Below, piece by piece: positions 50,001-59,166 of a stretch of 64,000 nucleotides of DNA; the first letter of the stretch is position 1, and every line of letters begins with the position of its first letter. This DNA comes from Lysobacterales bacterium (GTDB taxonomy: Bacteria; Pseudomonadota; Gammaproteobacteria; Xanthomonadales; SZUA-5): positions 1 to 64,000 of the forward strand of contig JABAQR010000028.1 of assembly GCA_019187485.1 (NCBI GenBank), given 5' to 3'. Below the pieces are notes generated by a model. It searched no databases. It was not told the origin of the DNA and saw only the letters and a program-made list of their open reading frames with translations. Made by a program: the position numbers and the translations under genes.

Positions 50001-50063
50001 GGGCTGCCGGATTTCCTGCGGGCCTGCGTTTGTCGGGTGTGCCCAGCTTGCGTATGACTGCCG

Positions 50064-52853
50064 ATGCCCACCTCCCATAACGAACTGCGGGCACTGGTCG
50101 AACAGGTGCTGGAACTTGCGAGCGCGCAGGAGCGCGAAACCCTGCTCGCCGGCTGGCCCGACCCCGCGCTCGCCGCCGAGGCGCGCGCGCTGCTCGGCCT
50201 CGCCGCGCGTGCAGCCGTGCTGGATCGCGGTGCAATCGGATTGGCGCAACTCGCCGAGGCGCCGGAATTGCCCGAGCGCATCGGCCCCTACCGCATCGTC
50301 GGCCTGCTCGGCAGTGGCGGCATGGGCGCGGTCTACCACGGCGTGCGCGACGACGGCAGCTTCCGCAAGGACGTCGCGATCAAGGTGGTGCGCGATGTGT
50401 ACTCGGCCGAACAACGCCAGCGCTTCGAGCGCGAGCGCGAACTCCTGGCCCGGCTGGAACACCCCGGAATCGCCCGCGTGCTCGATGGCGGCAGCACCGC
50501 CGGCGGACAGTCCTGGATGGCGATCGAGCGAGTGGTCGGCCTGCCGCTCGACGAATACGTGCGTGCCCATGGCCTGGGGCTGCGCCAGCGCATCGAATTG
50601 CTGCTCGGGGTGCACGCGGCGGTCCAGTTCGCGCACCAGAACCTGATCGTGCACCGCGACCTGAAACCGGCCAACGTGCTGGTGGATGCCGACGGGCGGC
50701 CGCGGTTGCTGGACTTCGGCGTGGCCAAGCTGCTCGGTGAGGTGGACCACACCCAGACCGCCGGGCGCGCACCGATGACCTTCGCGTACGCGGCGCCGGA
50801 ACAGGTCCGCGGCGAGGCGATCACCACTGCCACCGATGTCTACGCCCTCGGCGTGATGCTGTACGAGCTGCTGACGGGGGACCGGCCGCACAAACCCCGC
50901 GGCGAGAACCCGCTCAGCCTGCTGCAGGCGATCACCGACACCGATGCCACGGCGCCGAGCATTGCGCTGGCCAGGCTCAGTCGCGGCACCGGCGAGGGGA
51001 TCGCCGCCACCCAGCTTCGTGGAGACCTGGACACGATCTGCCTGAAGGCGCTGAGCCGCGATCCGCAGCGGCGCTATGCCAGCGTCCAGGCCTTCGCCGA
51101 CGACTTGCGCGCGTATCTTGAGAGCCGCCCGATCAGCGCGCGCCGCGACAGTGGCAGCTACCGCCTGGGCAAATGGCTGCGGCGCAACCCGATGCTTGCG
51201 GCCAGCCTGATCCTGCTGGCGTTGAGCATCGTGGCCGGCGCCTGGTTCAGTCTCCGCTACGCCCGCGCCGCGAACCAGGAGGCCGAGCGCGCGCTGGCGC
51301 AACTGCGCGCCACCGATGCGTTGAGTCAGGTGCTGACCGGCATGTTCGCCGATGCCAGCCCCTACCGCAGCTCGCGCGCCGGCGTCACCGTGGAAAACCT
51401 GTTGCGCCTGGCCGCGCAGCGCGCGCAGGCCGAGTTGCAGGGCGAGCCCGATCTGCGCCTCAACGTGCAGAGCGATCTTGCCCTGGCGGTGCACTTCGCG
51501 GTGGATTCGGAACAGGGCATCGCCCAGCTCAAGGACTTGTGGGAACAGGCCGAGCGCGATCCGTCGGTGGATCCGGAAGTCCGGCTCCGCGCGCTGCTGA
51601 ATCTCATCGCTGCCTACGACAATGCGGCCAAGACCGGCGACAGCGCGGAACTGCGGCCGCGGGTCGCGGCTTTCCGACCCGAGCCCGAGGCAGGCACCTT
51701 GCTTTGGTATCGGCGCCAGCGCGCGTTACTCGATACCACCGATTACGGGCCCGATTCGATCGCCGCGCTGCGCGAATTTGGGCAAAAGGCCGGCAGATTC
51801 CGCGAGAGCTGGAAGTGGGAGACGCAGGCGATGGTTGCGCGCTACCTGCGCCGCGCCGGTCGCTTCGAGGAGTCCGACCCGCTGCACGAGCAGTTGATCG
51901 CCCACTACCGGGCATCCGGCGAACGCCTGGCGCTGGCCTCGGTGCTGCGCACCTCGGTGTACAAGGCGGCCTCCAGCCGCCACAAGGTCGCGCGGATCCA
52001 GGAGGCGCTCGACATCACCGTCGCCGAACTGGGGGCGGATCACCCGGATACCCTGCTGACGCGGATGAACCTGATCGAGGCGCGGCTCGCGACCGGCGAA
52101 GTCGATCAGGTCGATGGCGAGTTTCTTGCGCTGATCGAGCAGCAGCGGCGCTACCGCAGCGAGGTCACGGTCGCGACCCTGGTCAACTATGTGCGTTACC
52201 TGATCGACCGGCGCGATTTCCGCCGCGCGGCGCCCTTCACCGAGGAGGCACTGGCGCTCGCACCGGGCCTGAAGCTGAACAAGGACGCGCCGATGGCACT
52301 GGCCCCAAGGCTGTACGCCCTGCAGGTGGAACTTGGGCTGGGCAACATCGCATCGGTGGCTGCGGACCTGCCGGCCCTGATCGAGGACGCCCGCCATGCG
52401 CCGCCGGCTTACTGGCGGATGCTGCTGCTGTCGGCCGAGCTGCAGCAGCGCCAGGGCGCTCACCGCGAGGCCCTGGCGACGGCGATGCAGGCGCTGGATG
52501 CGCTGCCGCCACGGCCGGCCGAGGCGCCGCCGACCACCCATGAGGGACGCGTGCAGCTGCTGCTCGGAGAGCTGCAGTTGATGCTGGGCGACCGGGTGCA
52601 GGCGCGCGCCAGCCTGGAGCGCGCGCTGGCGGTCGATGCAGCCGTGCCCGAACCCTGGGTCGTGTGGCCAGCCCGCGCGCAGTGGCTGCTGGCGGAGGCA
52701 CTCGCGGGGGAGCCAGGCCAGGATGCGCGTGTGGCCGCACTGCGCGAACAGGCGATCGCTCGCATCGCCCGGCTGACGCCGCCGGACGATCCCTGGCGCC
52801 GCGAAGCTGCGCAGGTCGAAGCTGCCGCCCTGCGCCAAGCCGATCGGCCCTGA
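50064..52853 (+). CDS. membrane Ser/Thr protein kinase with TPR-like C-terminal region
   Basis: Protein of 929 residues. The cytoplasmic kinase domain (about residues 75-355) has the glycine loop GSGGMGAVY, the lysine in VAIKVV (about K107), HRDLKPANVL (about D199), DFG (about 217-219) and APEQVRGEAITTATDVYALG. A single membrane helix follows (about 374-395, MLAASLILLALSIVAGAWFSL in two parts MLAASLILLALS/IVAGAWF). The remainder is alpha-helical with tetratricopeptide-like repeats and probably lies outside the membrane or in the periplasm. Kinases of this plan are partners of ECF sigma factors. The downstream genes encode surface proteins, suggesting that this pair controls them; this is inference. 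Confidence 0.9.
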   Translation: MPTSHNELRALVEQVLELASAQERETLLAGWPDPALAAEARALLGLAARAAVLDRGAIGLAQLAEAPELPERIGPYRIVGLLGSGGMGAVYHGVRDDGSFRKDVAIKVVRDVYSAEQRQRFERERELLARLEHPGIARVLDGGSTAGGQSWMAIERVVGLPLDEYVRAHGLGLRQRIELLLGVHAAVQFAHQNLIVHRDLKPANVLVDADGRPRLLDFGVAKLLGEVDHTQTAGRAPMTFAYAAPEQVRGEAITTATDVYALGVMLYELLTGDRPHKPRGENPLSLLQAITDTDATAPSIALARLSRGTGEGIAATQLRGDLDTICLKALSRDPQRRYASVQAFADDLRAYLESRPISARRDSGSYRLGKWLRRNPMLAASLILLALSIVAGAWFSLRYARAANQEAERALAQLRATDALSQVLTGMFADASPYRSSRAGVTVENLLRLAAQRAQAELQGEPDLRLNVQSDLALAVHFAVDSEQGIAQLKDLWEQAERDPSVDPEVRLRALLNLIAAYDNAAKTGDSAELRPRVAAFRPEPEAGTLLWYRRQRALLDTTDYGPDSIAALREFGQKAGRFRESWKWETQAMVARYLRRAGRFEESDPLHEQLIAHYRASGERLALASVLRTSVYKAASSRHKVARIQEALDITVAELGADHPDTLLTRMNLIEARLATGEVDQVDGEFLALIEQQRRYRSEVTVATLVNYVRYLIDRRDFRRAAPFTEEALALAPGLKLNKDAPMALAPRLYALQVELGLGNIASVAADLPALIEDARHAPPAYWRMLLLSAELQQRQGAHREALATAMQALDALPPRPAEAPPTTHEGRVQLLLGELQLMLGDRVQARASLERALAVDAAVPEPWVVWPARAQWLLAEALAGEPGQDARVAALREQAIARIARLTPPDDPWRREAAQVEAAALRQADRP

Positions 52854-52908
52854 GGCCACTCGGTCAGTCAGAATCGTTCAGCGGTGCACCCCCTGCCTGG
52901 CGCCAAGC

Positions 52909-53000
52909 GTGTCCAGCAATCCCGCCGACCTCACGTCGCAACCGAACGCCGCGCGCGCTGGGACAGGTTTACGCGGAGCTCAAGCGCATGGCCGGCGTGT
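52909..53000 (+). pseudogene. fragment of an ECF sigma gene
   Basis: The stretch aligns with the 5' part of the ECF gene at 49428: CGACCTCACGTCGCAACCGA against the corresponding codons for ADLTSQ, then an internal gap of about 20-25 bases, then TACGCGGAGCTCAAGCGCAT, identical to the functional gene. The 3' end is lost and the reading frame is broken (no start-to-stop frame of the sigma type). It lies in the 297-bp gap between the kinase and the first S74 protein. Confidence 0.8.
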
Positions 53001-53150
53001 CCGTTGGTGGCCGCAAGGCAGGTGTTCGTGTGCTCGCGTCCTGGTGCAAAGCCTGGCGTATTTGCTGCCGGTTTTTCCGGCGCGCTACGTCTGTGGGTTT
53101 GACCGGCGCTTCAGCCGCCGGTCGGTCGCCCACCCCGCACGGAGTCCGCC

Positions 53151-54938
53151 ATGCACCGCCTCGCTCGCAGTATCGCCCTGAGCCTGTCGCTCGCCACATC
53201 CGCCACCGTCGGCGCCGCGCCCTGGACCTACCGCGGCACCCTGAACGACGGCGGCGCGCCCGCCAATGGTCGCTACGACATCCGGCTCAGCGTGCTGGAT
53301 GCCGGCGGCGTGAAGTCGCTGGCCTACCCGTTGACCTTCAGCCATGTCGACGTCCGAGATGGCGCCTTCGCGGTCGATGTCGACTTCGGCGTCGACCTCA
53401 CGCTGCTCGGCGCGGTCAAGCTCAGGACCGAGGTGGCGCAGGGCGGCAGCGCCTTCGTCGCGCTCGGCGAGCCGCAGGCCTTCGATGCCAAGGCGGCGCT
53501 GGCGGGCGTGTGCTGGGATACGCAGGGAAACGCCGGGACCGATCCCGCCACCAACTTCATCGGGACCACCGACCTGCGAAGTCTGGTGTTCCGTGTCGGC
53601 AATCTGCCGGCACTGGCGCTCACGCCATTCGCGGGTAATCAACCGGCCCTGTTCGTTCCCGGCAATTCGGTCTCATCGCTGGCCAGTGCGGGAGTTGCAC
53701 TCGGGGGCGGTAGCCCGGCGGCGGCACAGCACACGCTGTCGGGCGACTACGCTTCGATCACCGGCGGCTACAGCAATTCCGCTACAGGAGACCGCAGCCA
53801 TGTCGGTGGCGGAGACGACAATTCAGCCAGCGGCTACGCCAGCGTCGTCGCGGGTGGCGGCAACAATGGTGCATCGGGCATCTACAGCACCGTGGGCGGT
53901 GGTCAAAGCAATTTCGCGACTGGAACCAGCGGAATTGAAGCGTGGACGACCGTCGGTGGCGGATACGGCAACAAGGCCAGCGGGGATTCCAGCACAGTGG
54001 CTGGAGGCAACTCGAACGATTCGTCCGGCATTTACAGCACGGTTCCGGGAGGCAGGCTGAACTGTGCAGGGGGAGATATGTCGTTCGCGGCAGGATTTCG
54101 TGCCGTGACCAGGGCAGGGAACCAGGCGGGCGACGAGCAGTGTTTCCAGGTGGCCGGGTCCGGGGATGCCAACGGCGACGAAGGTACCTTCATCTGGGCG
54201 GATTCGCAGAACGCCAACTTCATCTCCACTGGCCCCAACCAGTTCCTGGTCCGCAGCGAGGGTGGCGTCGGCATCAACGGCACACCGGCCGCGGCCGGCC
54301 TCGAAATGAGCATCTTCGGCGCCACGCCCTTCGATGGCTTCGTCGAATTCGGCCTGATCCCCAAACCTTCCCTCAACGGCAACACCGGCGAGCGCGTCGA
54401 GTTCGGGGTCGGCAAGGGCGGCGTGGGCGCCAACGACGCCGACCTGCGCATCGTGCACCGCAACGACAGCAGCGCCTTCTTCGAACACCTGAGCATCGAT
54501 GGCGACGGCAGCGTGATCGTCCGCTCCAACCCGGCCAACACCAACCAGGGCGTGCAACTGGCGATCGGTGCGGGCGCCTGGTCCACCCTGTCCGACCGCA
54601 ACCTCAAGACCGACATCCAGTCGATCCTGCCGCTCGACGTGCTGGAACGACTGGTCGCGATGCCGATCCAGCAGTGGCGCTACATCGGACAGCCCGGCGA
54701 GGTGCAGCACATCGGCCCGATGGCGCAGGACTTCGCCGCGGCCTTCGGCGTCGGCGAGAACGACACCACGATCTCCACCGTGGACGCCGACGGCGTGGCG
54801 CTGGCGGCGATCCAGGGATTGAACCAGAAGCTCGAAACCGAGCTCGAGCAGGCGCGCGCGGAAAACGCCGGGCTGCAGGCGCAACTGCAGCAACTGGCGG
54901 CACGGCTGGCGGCGCTCGAAGCCGCCGGGGGGCGCTGA
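53151..54938 (+). CDS. exported YadA-head/S74 chaperone-domain protein 1
   Basis: Protein of 595 residues with a signal peptide (MHRLARSIALSLSLATSATVGA). The N-terminal domain (about 25-120) starts WTYRGTLNDGGAPANGRYDI, a motif shared with the protein at 55735. The middle (about 195-310) has about eight YadA-type head repeats (pattern GGG-x-N-x-A-x-G-x-x-S-x-V-x-GG). The C-terminal domain (about 475-560) is a peptidase S74 intramolecular chaperone: LSDRNLKTDI carries the S-x4-K catalytic pair (about S481, K486) that cleaves itself off after trimer folding. The last 35 residues form a coiled coil. It probably builds a trimeric surface fibre. Confidence 0.85.
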   Translation: MHRLARSIALSLSLATSATVGAAPWTYRGTLNDGGAPANGRYDIRLSVLDAGGVKSLAYPLTFSHVDVRDGAFAVDVDFGVDLTLLGAVKLRTEVAQGGSAFVALGEPQAFDAKAALAGVCWDTQGNAGTDPATNFIGTTDLRSLVFRVGNLPALALTPFAGNQPALFVPGNSVSSLASAGVALGGGSPAAAQHTLSGDYASITGGYSNSATGDRSHVGGGDDNSASGYASVVAGGGNNGASGIYSTVGGGQSNFATGTSGIEAWTTVGGGYGNKASGDSSTVAGGNSNDSSGIYSTVPGGRLNCAGGDMSFAAGFRAVTRAGNQAGDEQCFQVAGSGDANGDEGTFIWADSQNANFISTGPNQFLVRSEGGVGINGTPAAAGLEMSIFGATPFDGFVEFGLIPKPSLNGNTGERVEFGVGKGGVGANDADLRIVHRNDSSAFFEHLSIDGDGSVIVRSNPANTNQGVQLAIGAGAWSTLSDRNLKTDIQSILPLDVLERLVAMPIQQWRYIGQPGEVQHIGPMAQDFAAAFGVGENDTTISTVDADGVALAAIQGLNQKLETELEQARAENAGLQAQLQQLAARLAALEAAGGR

Positions 54939-54939
54939 G

Positions 54940-55215
54940 ATGCGCGCCACCGCACTGCTCTTGCTGCTGGTCTTCCCCGCGCCGGGCGTCACGGCGCCGG
55001 CGCCGCGATTCAGCGGCTCGGGCACCCTGGTCGAAGGCGCCGCGGAAAGCGCGGACGGACGTTATCGGCTGGCGGCCGATCTGAAACGCCGCGACGACCG
55101 CCAGCAGGGCGGCCGCTTCAGCATCGATGCCCGGCTCACGGTCAGCGATGCGCTCAAGTCGGCGAATACCGCGTGCAACGCGGGGGGCGACATCTTTCGC
55201 AACGGGTTCGAGTGA
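54940..55215 (+). CDS. small exported protein with C-terminal FRNGFE tag
   Basis: Protein of 91 residues with a signal peptide (MRATALLLLLVFPAPGVTAP). The mature region (FSGSGTLVEGAAESADGRYR, about residues 24-43) is beta-rich. It ends DIFRNGFE, the same motif as the protein at 55361 (LFRNGFE). It starts two bases after the stop of the S74 protein, so it is almost certainly co-transcribed with it. No family is recognised. Confidence 0.6.
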   Translation: MRATALLLLLVFPAPGVTAPAPRFSGSGTLVEGAAESADGRYRLAADLKRRDDRQQGGRFSIDARLTVSDALKSANTACNAGGDIFRNGFE

Positions 55216-55360
55216 GTTTTCACCGGATTGCAGCCCGAACCGCGAGAGATGAAACCCCCTCGCCCCACCGGTGACGCATGCCGGTTGCCGGGAATCCTGC
55301 CGGTTCTGGCGTCGGATTGCGTCTGTGAGGTCAAGCCCATCACGAAGGCGACACGCTGCC

Positions 55361-55723
55361 ATGCCTGCTCCCAGAGTCTGTAGCCCTCCGTCCGGTCCCC
55401 ACGACCTTCCGTGGGCGCCACCAGCGCCCACTTCGACCTCCGCGCTGGCCGCCGCCGCCGCCGCCGCGGGCGCTGGCGCGCTGTTGCTTGCCGCAGCGCT
55501 CGCCGCGCAGGTACCCACCGGCGGCCCCTACAGCCTGCCGCGCCAGGTGATCGGCGCGGGTGGCGCGCGCGCCAGCGGCGGCAGCTACGTGCTGGTCGGC
55601 ACCATCGGCCAGGCGGCCACGGGGCCGGCGAGCGGGTCCGGCTACGCCATCCAACAGGGTTTCCATGCCGCAGCGCCCGCCGGGCCGCTGCCGGATCAGT
55701 TGTTTCGTAACGGTTTCGAATGA
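55361..55723 (+). CDS. small exported protein with C-terminal FRNGFE tag
   Basis: Protein of about 120 residues. The N-terminus is proline-rich, then an alanine-rich hydrophobic stretch (ALAAAAAAAGAGALLLAAAL) that could be a late signal or anchor. The mature domain QVIGAGGARASGGSYVLVG, then TIGQAATGPASGSGYAIQQGFHA resembles small beta-structured domains found in secreted proteins, and the last residues are LPDQLFRNGFE. Its stop overlaps an ATG four bases upstream of the next gene's ribosome binding site, so it is coupled to 55735. Alternative starts exist upstream at 55271. Confidence 0.6.
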   Translation: MPAPRVCSPPSGPHDLPWAPPAPTSTSALAAAAAAAGAGALLLAAALAAQVPTGGPYSLPRQVIGAGGARASGGSYVLVGTIGQAATGPASGSGYAIQQGFHAAAPAGPLPDQLFRNGFE

Positions 55724-55734
55724 GGGGAATCGCC

Positions 55735-58008
55735 ATGATCAAACGACTTGCGGCCGCCATCCTGCTGGCCCTTCCGATGTCCGCCTTCGCGCTGAGCAAT
55801 AGCTTCAGCTACCAGGGCAGCCTCAACGATGGCGGCACGCCCGCCAGCGGCAGCTACGACCTGCAGTTCCAGTTGCAGACCAGCGCCGGCGTCAACGTCG
55901 GCGCGCCGCTGGTGCGCGAGGATGTGGCCGTTGCGGCCGGACTGTTCTCGGTGGAGCTGGATTTCGGCGCCGCCATCACCAGCGCCGACTTCCGGCTGCA
56001 GATCGGCGTCCGTCCAGGCGCCTCGGTCGGGGCGTTCACCACGCTCTCGCCGACCACCAACCTGCGGCCCGCGCCGCAGGCGCAGGTGGCGGGCATCGCC
56101 TCGGAGGCGGTAACGGTCAGTCCCAATGCCGTCAACAGCGCCAGCGTGGCCAATGAATCGCTGTCGGGCGTGGATATCCAGGACGGCACCCTGAGTGGCG
56201 CCGACATCCAGGATGGCGAGATCCGGACGGCCGATATCGCCGACGGCACCATCCTGGCGCTCGACGTCGATACGACCGTGATCCAGGCGCGCGTCAACAA
56301 CAGTTGCCTGGCCGGTTCGGCGATCCGCGCCATCGGCCAGGGCGGGGCGGTGACCTGCGAGACCATCCCGGCGGGCGGCAGCGGCACCGTGACCAGCGTG
56401 GCCAGTGGCGCCGGCCTGACCGGCGGCCCGATCACCACCAGCGGCACGTTGTCGATCGCCACCGGCGGCGTGACCAGCGCGATGATCTTCGATGGTACGG
56501 TCGCCAATGCCGACCTGGCGACGAACGCGGTCAATGCCGGCAACATCGTCGACGGCAGCATCGGCAGCGCCGACGTCAACACCGCCCAGGTGCAGGCGCG
56601 CGTCTCCGGCACCTGCCTCGCGGGCAGCAGCATCCGCCAGGTGAATGCCGACGGCACGGTCAGCTGCGAGAGCGATGACATCGGCTGGAGCCTCGGCGGC
56701 AACCTCGGCACCAATCCGGCCACCCAGTACCTCGGCACCTTCGATGCGCAGCCGCTGGAGATCCGCACCGCGAACGCGCGCAGCCTGCGCATCGAACCGA
56801 GCGCGGAGACCTTCGGCGCGCCGGCGCTGCCGATCACCCGCAACCTGATCGCCGGCAGCCACGCGAATACGGTCAGCGCCGGGACGCGTGGCGCGACCAT
56901 CGCCGGCGGCGGCCTGCCGAGCGGCGAAAGCGATCCCTTCTTCAACAGCGAGGCGCCCAACCAGGTGACCGGGCATTTCGGCACGGTCGGAGGCGGTTTC
57001 GCCAACATCGCGGCACTGGGAGGCACGGTCGCCGGCGGCCTGCAGAATGAAGCCACCGGCTCGTCGTCCAGCACGGTCGGCGGCGGCGTCGACAACGTGG
57101 CCAGCGGTGGCTTGAGCACCGTGGCGGGCGGCTTCACCAACCTCGCCAGCGGGCTCGCCAGCAGCGTGGCCGGAGGTGAGGTGGTCAGCGCCACCGGCCG
57201 CAACAGCATGGCCAGCGGCGGCCGCTTGAATTGCGCCGGTGGCGACTACTCCTGGGTGGGCGGGCGGCGCGCCAAGGCACGGGTTGGCAACGAGGCCGGC
57301 GACGGCAGCTGCGCGACCGGTTCCGGCGATGCCGACGGCGACAACGGCAGCTTCGTCTGGGCCGACAGCCAGGATGCGGACTTCGTGTCCTCCGGCGCCA
57401 ACCAGTTCCTGGTGCGCGCGGACGGCGGCTTCCTGTTCAACACCAGCAGCCTGCCGAATCCGATCGACGACTTCGTGATCCGCAGCCGCAACGGCGTGGG
57501 CGACCCGAACATCGACCTGACGCTGCTGACCGCATCCGGCAAGGCGGCGCGCTTCGAAGTGGCGGACACCTCGGGTTCCATCTACCTGGTGCCCGGCAAC
57601 GTCGGCGCCGGTGAAGCGCGCCTGGTGGTCACCGGTGGCACCGGCGGCGTGGCCACGCTCAGCAACGGCGGCACCTGGACCAATGCCTCCAGCCGCAGCT
57701 ACAAGACCGGCTTCGGCGCGGTCGACCCGGTGGCGATCCTCGATCGTCTGGTGGCGCTGCCGATCAGCACCTGGACCTACCGTGGCTCGCAGGAAGGCAC
57801 CCACCTCGGCCCCATGGCCGAGGACTTCAAGGCGGCTTTCGACCTCGCCGGCGATGGCAAGTCGATCTCCACCGTGGATGCCGACGGCGTCGCGCTGGCG
57901 GCGATCCAGGGCCTCAACCGCAAGCTCGAATCGGAAAACGCGGCACTGCGCGCAGAACTGGCGGAACTGCGCCGGCTGGTGCTGGAGCGGCTGCGCGGGG
58001 AATCCTGA
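55735..58008 (+). CDS. exported YadA-head/S74 chaperone-domain protein 2
   Basis: Protein of 757 residues with a signal peptide (MIKRLAAAILLALPMSAFA). It shares the N-terminal domain (SYQGSLNDGGTPASGSYDL) with the protein at 53151. A DG-rich segment (VDIQDGTLSGADIQDGEI, about residues 145-165, and a second set) follows. YadA-type head repeats (GGGFANIAALGGTVAGG, GGGVDNVASGGLSTVAGG) occupy about 410-500. The DSQDADFVSSGANQFLVRAD motif is also shared. The C-terminal S74 domain has its S-x4-K pair in SSRSYK (about S652, K657), then the DADGVALAAIQGLNRKLE chaperone helix. GAGGGGA precedes the ATG at 55735. It probably forms a trimeric fibre like protein 1. Confidence 0.87.
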   Translation: MIKRLAAAILLALPMSAFALSNSFSYQGSLNDGGTPASGSYDLQFQLQTSAGVNVGAPLVREDVAVAAGLFSVELDFGAAITSADFRLQIGVRPGASVGAFTTLSPTTNLRPAPQAQVAGIASEAVTVSPNAVNSASVANESLSGVDIQDGTLSGADIQDGEIRTADIADGTILALDVDTTVIQARVNNSCLAGSAIRAIGQGGAVTCETIPAGGSGTVTSVASGAGLTGGPITTSGTLSIATGGVTSAMIFDGTVANADLATNAVNAGNIVDGSIGSADVNTAQVQARVSGTCLAGSSIRQVNADGTVSCESDDIGWSLGGNLGTNPATQYLGTFDAQPLEIRTANARSLRIEPSAETFGAPALPITRNLIAGSHANTVSAGTRGATIAGGGLPSGESDPFFNSEAPNQVTGHFGTVGGGFANIAALGGTVAGGLQNEATGSSSSTVGGGVDNVASGGLSTVAGGFTNLASGLASSVAGGEVVSATGRNSMASGGRLNCAGGDYSWVGGRRAKARVGNEAGDGSCATGSGDADGDNGSFVWADSQDADFVSSGANQFLVRADGGFLFNTSSLPNPIDDFVIRSRNGVGDPNIDLTLLTASGKAARFEVADTSGSIYLVPGNVGAGEARLVVTGGTGGVATLSNGGTWTNASSRSYKTGFGAVDPVAILDRLVALPISTWTYRGSQEGTHLGPMAEDFKAAFDLAGDGKSISTVDADGVALAAIQGLNRKLESENAALRAELAELRRLVLERLRGES

Positions 58009-58116
58009 GGCGCCCGCCGCCGGCCCGGGGGTGCGCCAGCACGGCGCACCTCTCCCCCGCTGGCCGTCCGTCGGCACTCGGCATATCCTGATCCTCCGCG
58101 TCCCGGAGGCTGGCTC

Positions 58117-59055
58117 ATGAGCGAGAGCACGCGTTACCGTCTGGTCACCCGCAGCGACTTCGATGGCCTGGTCTGCGCGGTGCTGCTCAAGCAGCGCGGA
58201 ATCATCGACGACATCGCCTTCGTGCATCCGAAGGACATGCAGGACGGCAAGGTGCCGATCGGGCCGGGCGACATCACCACCAACCTGCCCTATGTGGCCG
58301 GCTGCCACCTGGCCTTCGATCATCACGCCAGCGAGACCCTGCGGCTGCGCGAGGAACGCCCCGCCAACCTCGTCATCGACGCTGACGCGCCGTCGGCGGC
58401 GCGCGTGGTCTGGCGCCACTACGGCGGCAGCGAGGCCTTTCCGCTGATCTCCGACGAGATGATGGACGCGGTCGATCGCGCCGACTCGGCCCAGTACAGC
58501 ATCGACGACATCCTCAACCCGAGTGGCTGGGTGCTGCTCAACTACCTGATGGACGCGCGTACCGGGCTCGGGCGCTTCCGCGAGTTCCGCGTCTCCAACT
58601 ACCAGTTGATGATGGAACTGATCGATTACTGCGCGACCCATTCGATCGACGAGATCCTCGCGCTGCCGGACGTCAAGGAGCGCTCCGACCTGTACTTCGC
58701 GCACCAGCAGCCCGCGCAGGAGCAGATCCGGCGCTGCGCGAGGGTGCACGACAACCTGGTCGTGCTCGACCTGCGCGACGAGGACCTGATCTTCGCGACC
58801 AACCGCTTCACGGTCTATGCGCTGTTCCCGCAGTGCAACATCTCGGTGCACGTGCTGTGGGGCCTGCGCCGTCAGAACACCGCCTTCGCGATCGGCAAGT
58901 CGATCATCGACCGCAGCTCGAAGACCGACGTCGGCGCCCTGTGCCTGAAGTACGGCGGCGGCGGCCATCATGCCGCCGGCACCTGTCAGGTCGATCTCGG
59001 TGCCACCGCGCTGGTGCTGGACGAGCTGATCACGGCGATCATCGCGGACGGTTGA
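58117..59055 (+). CDS. DHH-family phosphoesterase
   Basis: Soluble enzyme of 312 residues in the DHH superfamily. The metal-binding motifs are TRSDFDGLVCAVLLK (about residues 10-24), LAFDHHASE (about 67-75) and the C-terminal DHHA1 glycine motif YGGGGHHAAGTC (about 284-295). Members hydrolyse cyclic dinucleotides (c-di-AMP), nanoRNA or polyphosphate; the sequence does not settle which. GGAGG lies nine bases before the ATG at 58117. It stands alone between the surface-protein block and the cytochrome-like gene. Confidence 0.88.
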   Translation: MSESTRYRLVTRSDFDGLVCAVLLKQRGIIDDIAFVHPKDMQDGKVPIGPGDITTNLPYVAGCHLAFDHHASETLRLREERPANLVIDADAPSAARVVWRHYGGSEAFPLISDEMMDAVDRADSAQYSIDDILNPSGWVLLNYLMDARTGLGRFREFRVSNYQLMMELIDYCATHSIDEILALPDVKERSDLYFAHQQPAQEQIRRCARVHDNLVVLDLRDEDLIFATNRFTVYALFPQCNISVHVLWGLRRQNTAFAIGKSIIDRSSKTDVGALCLKYGGGGHHAAGTCQVDLGATALVLDELITAIIADG

Positions 59056-59166
59056 GGCCGCGACCTCGTCGAGGAAGCAGGAGGCTTGCTCGGCAGGACG
59101 GGGTCTGTGCACTGTTGGCTTGCGCCTGCGTTACAGCCGGTCATCGGATCGGGGGAGGAGTTTCCC

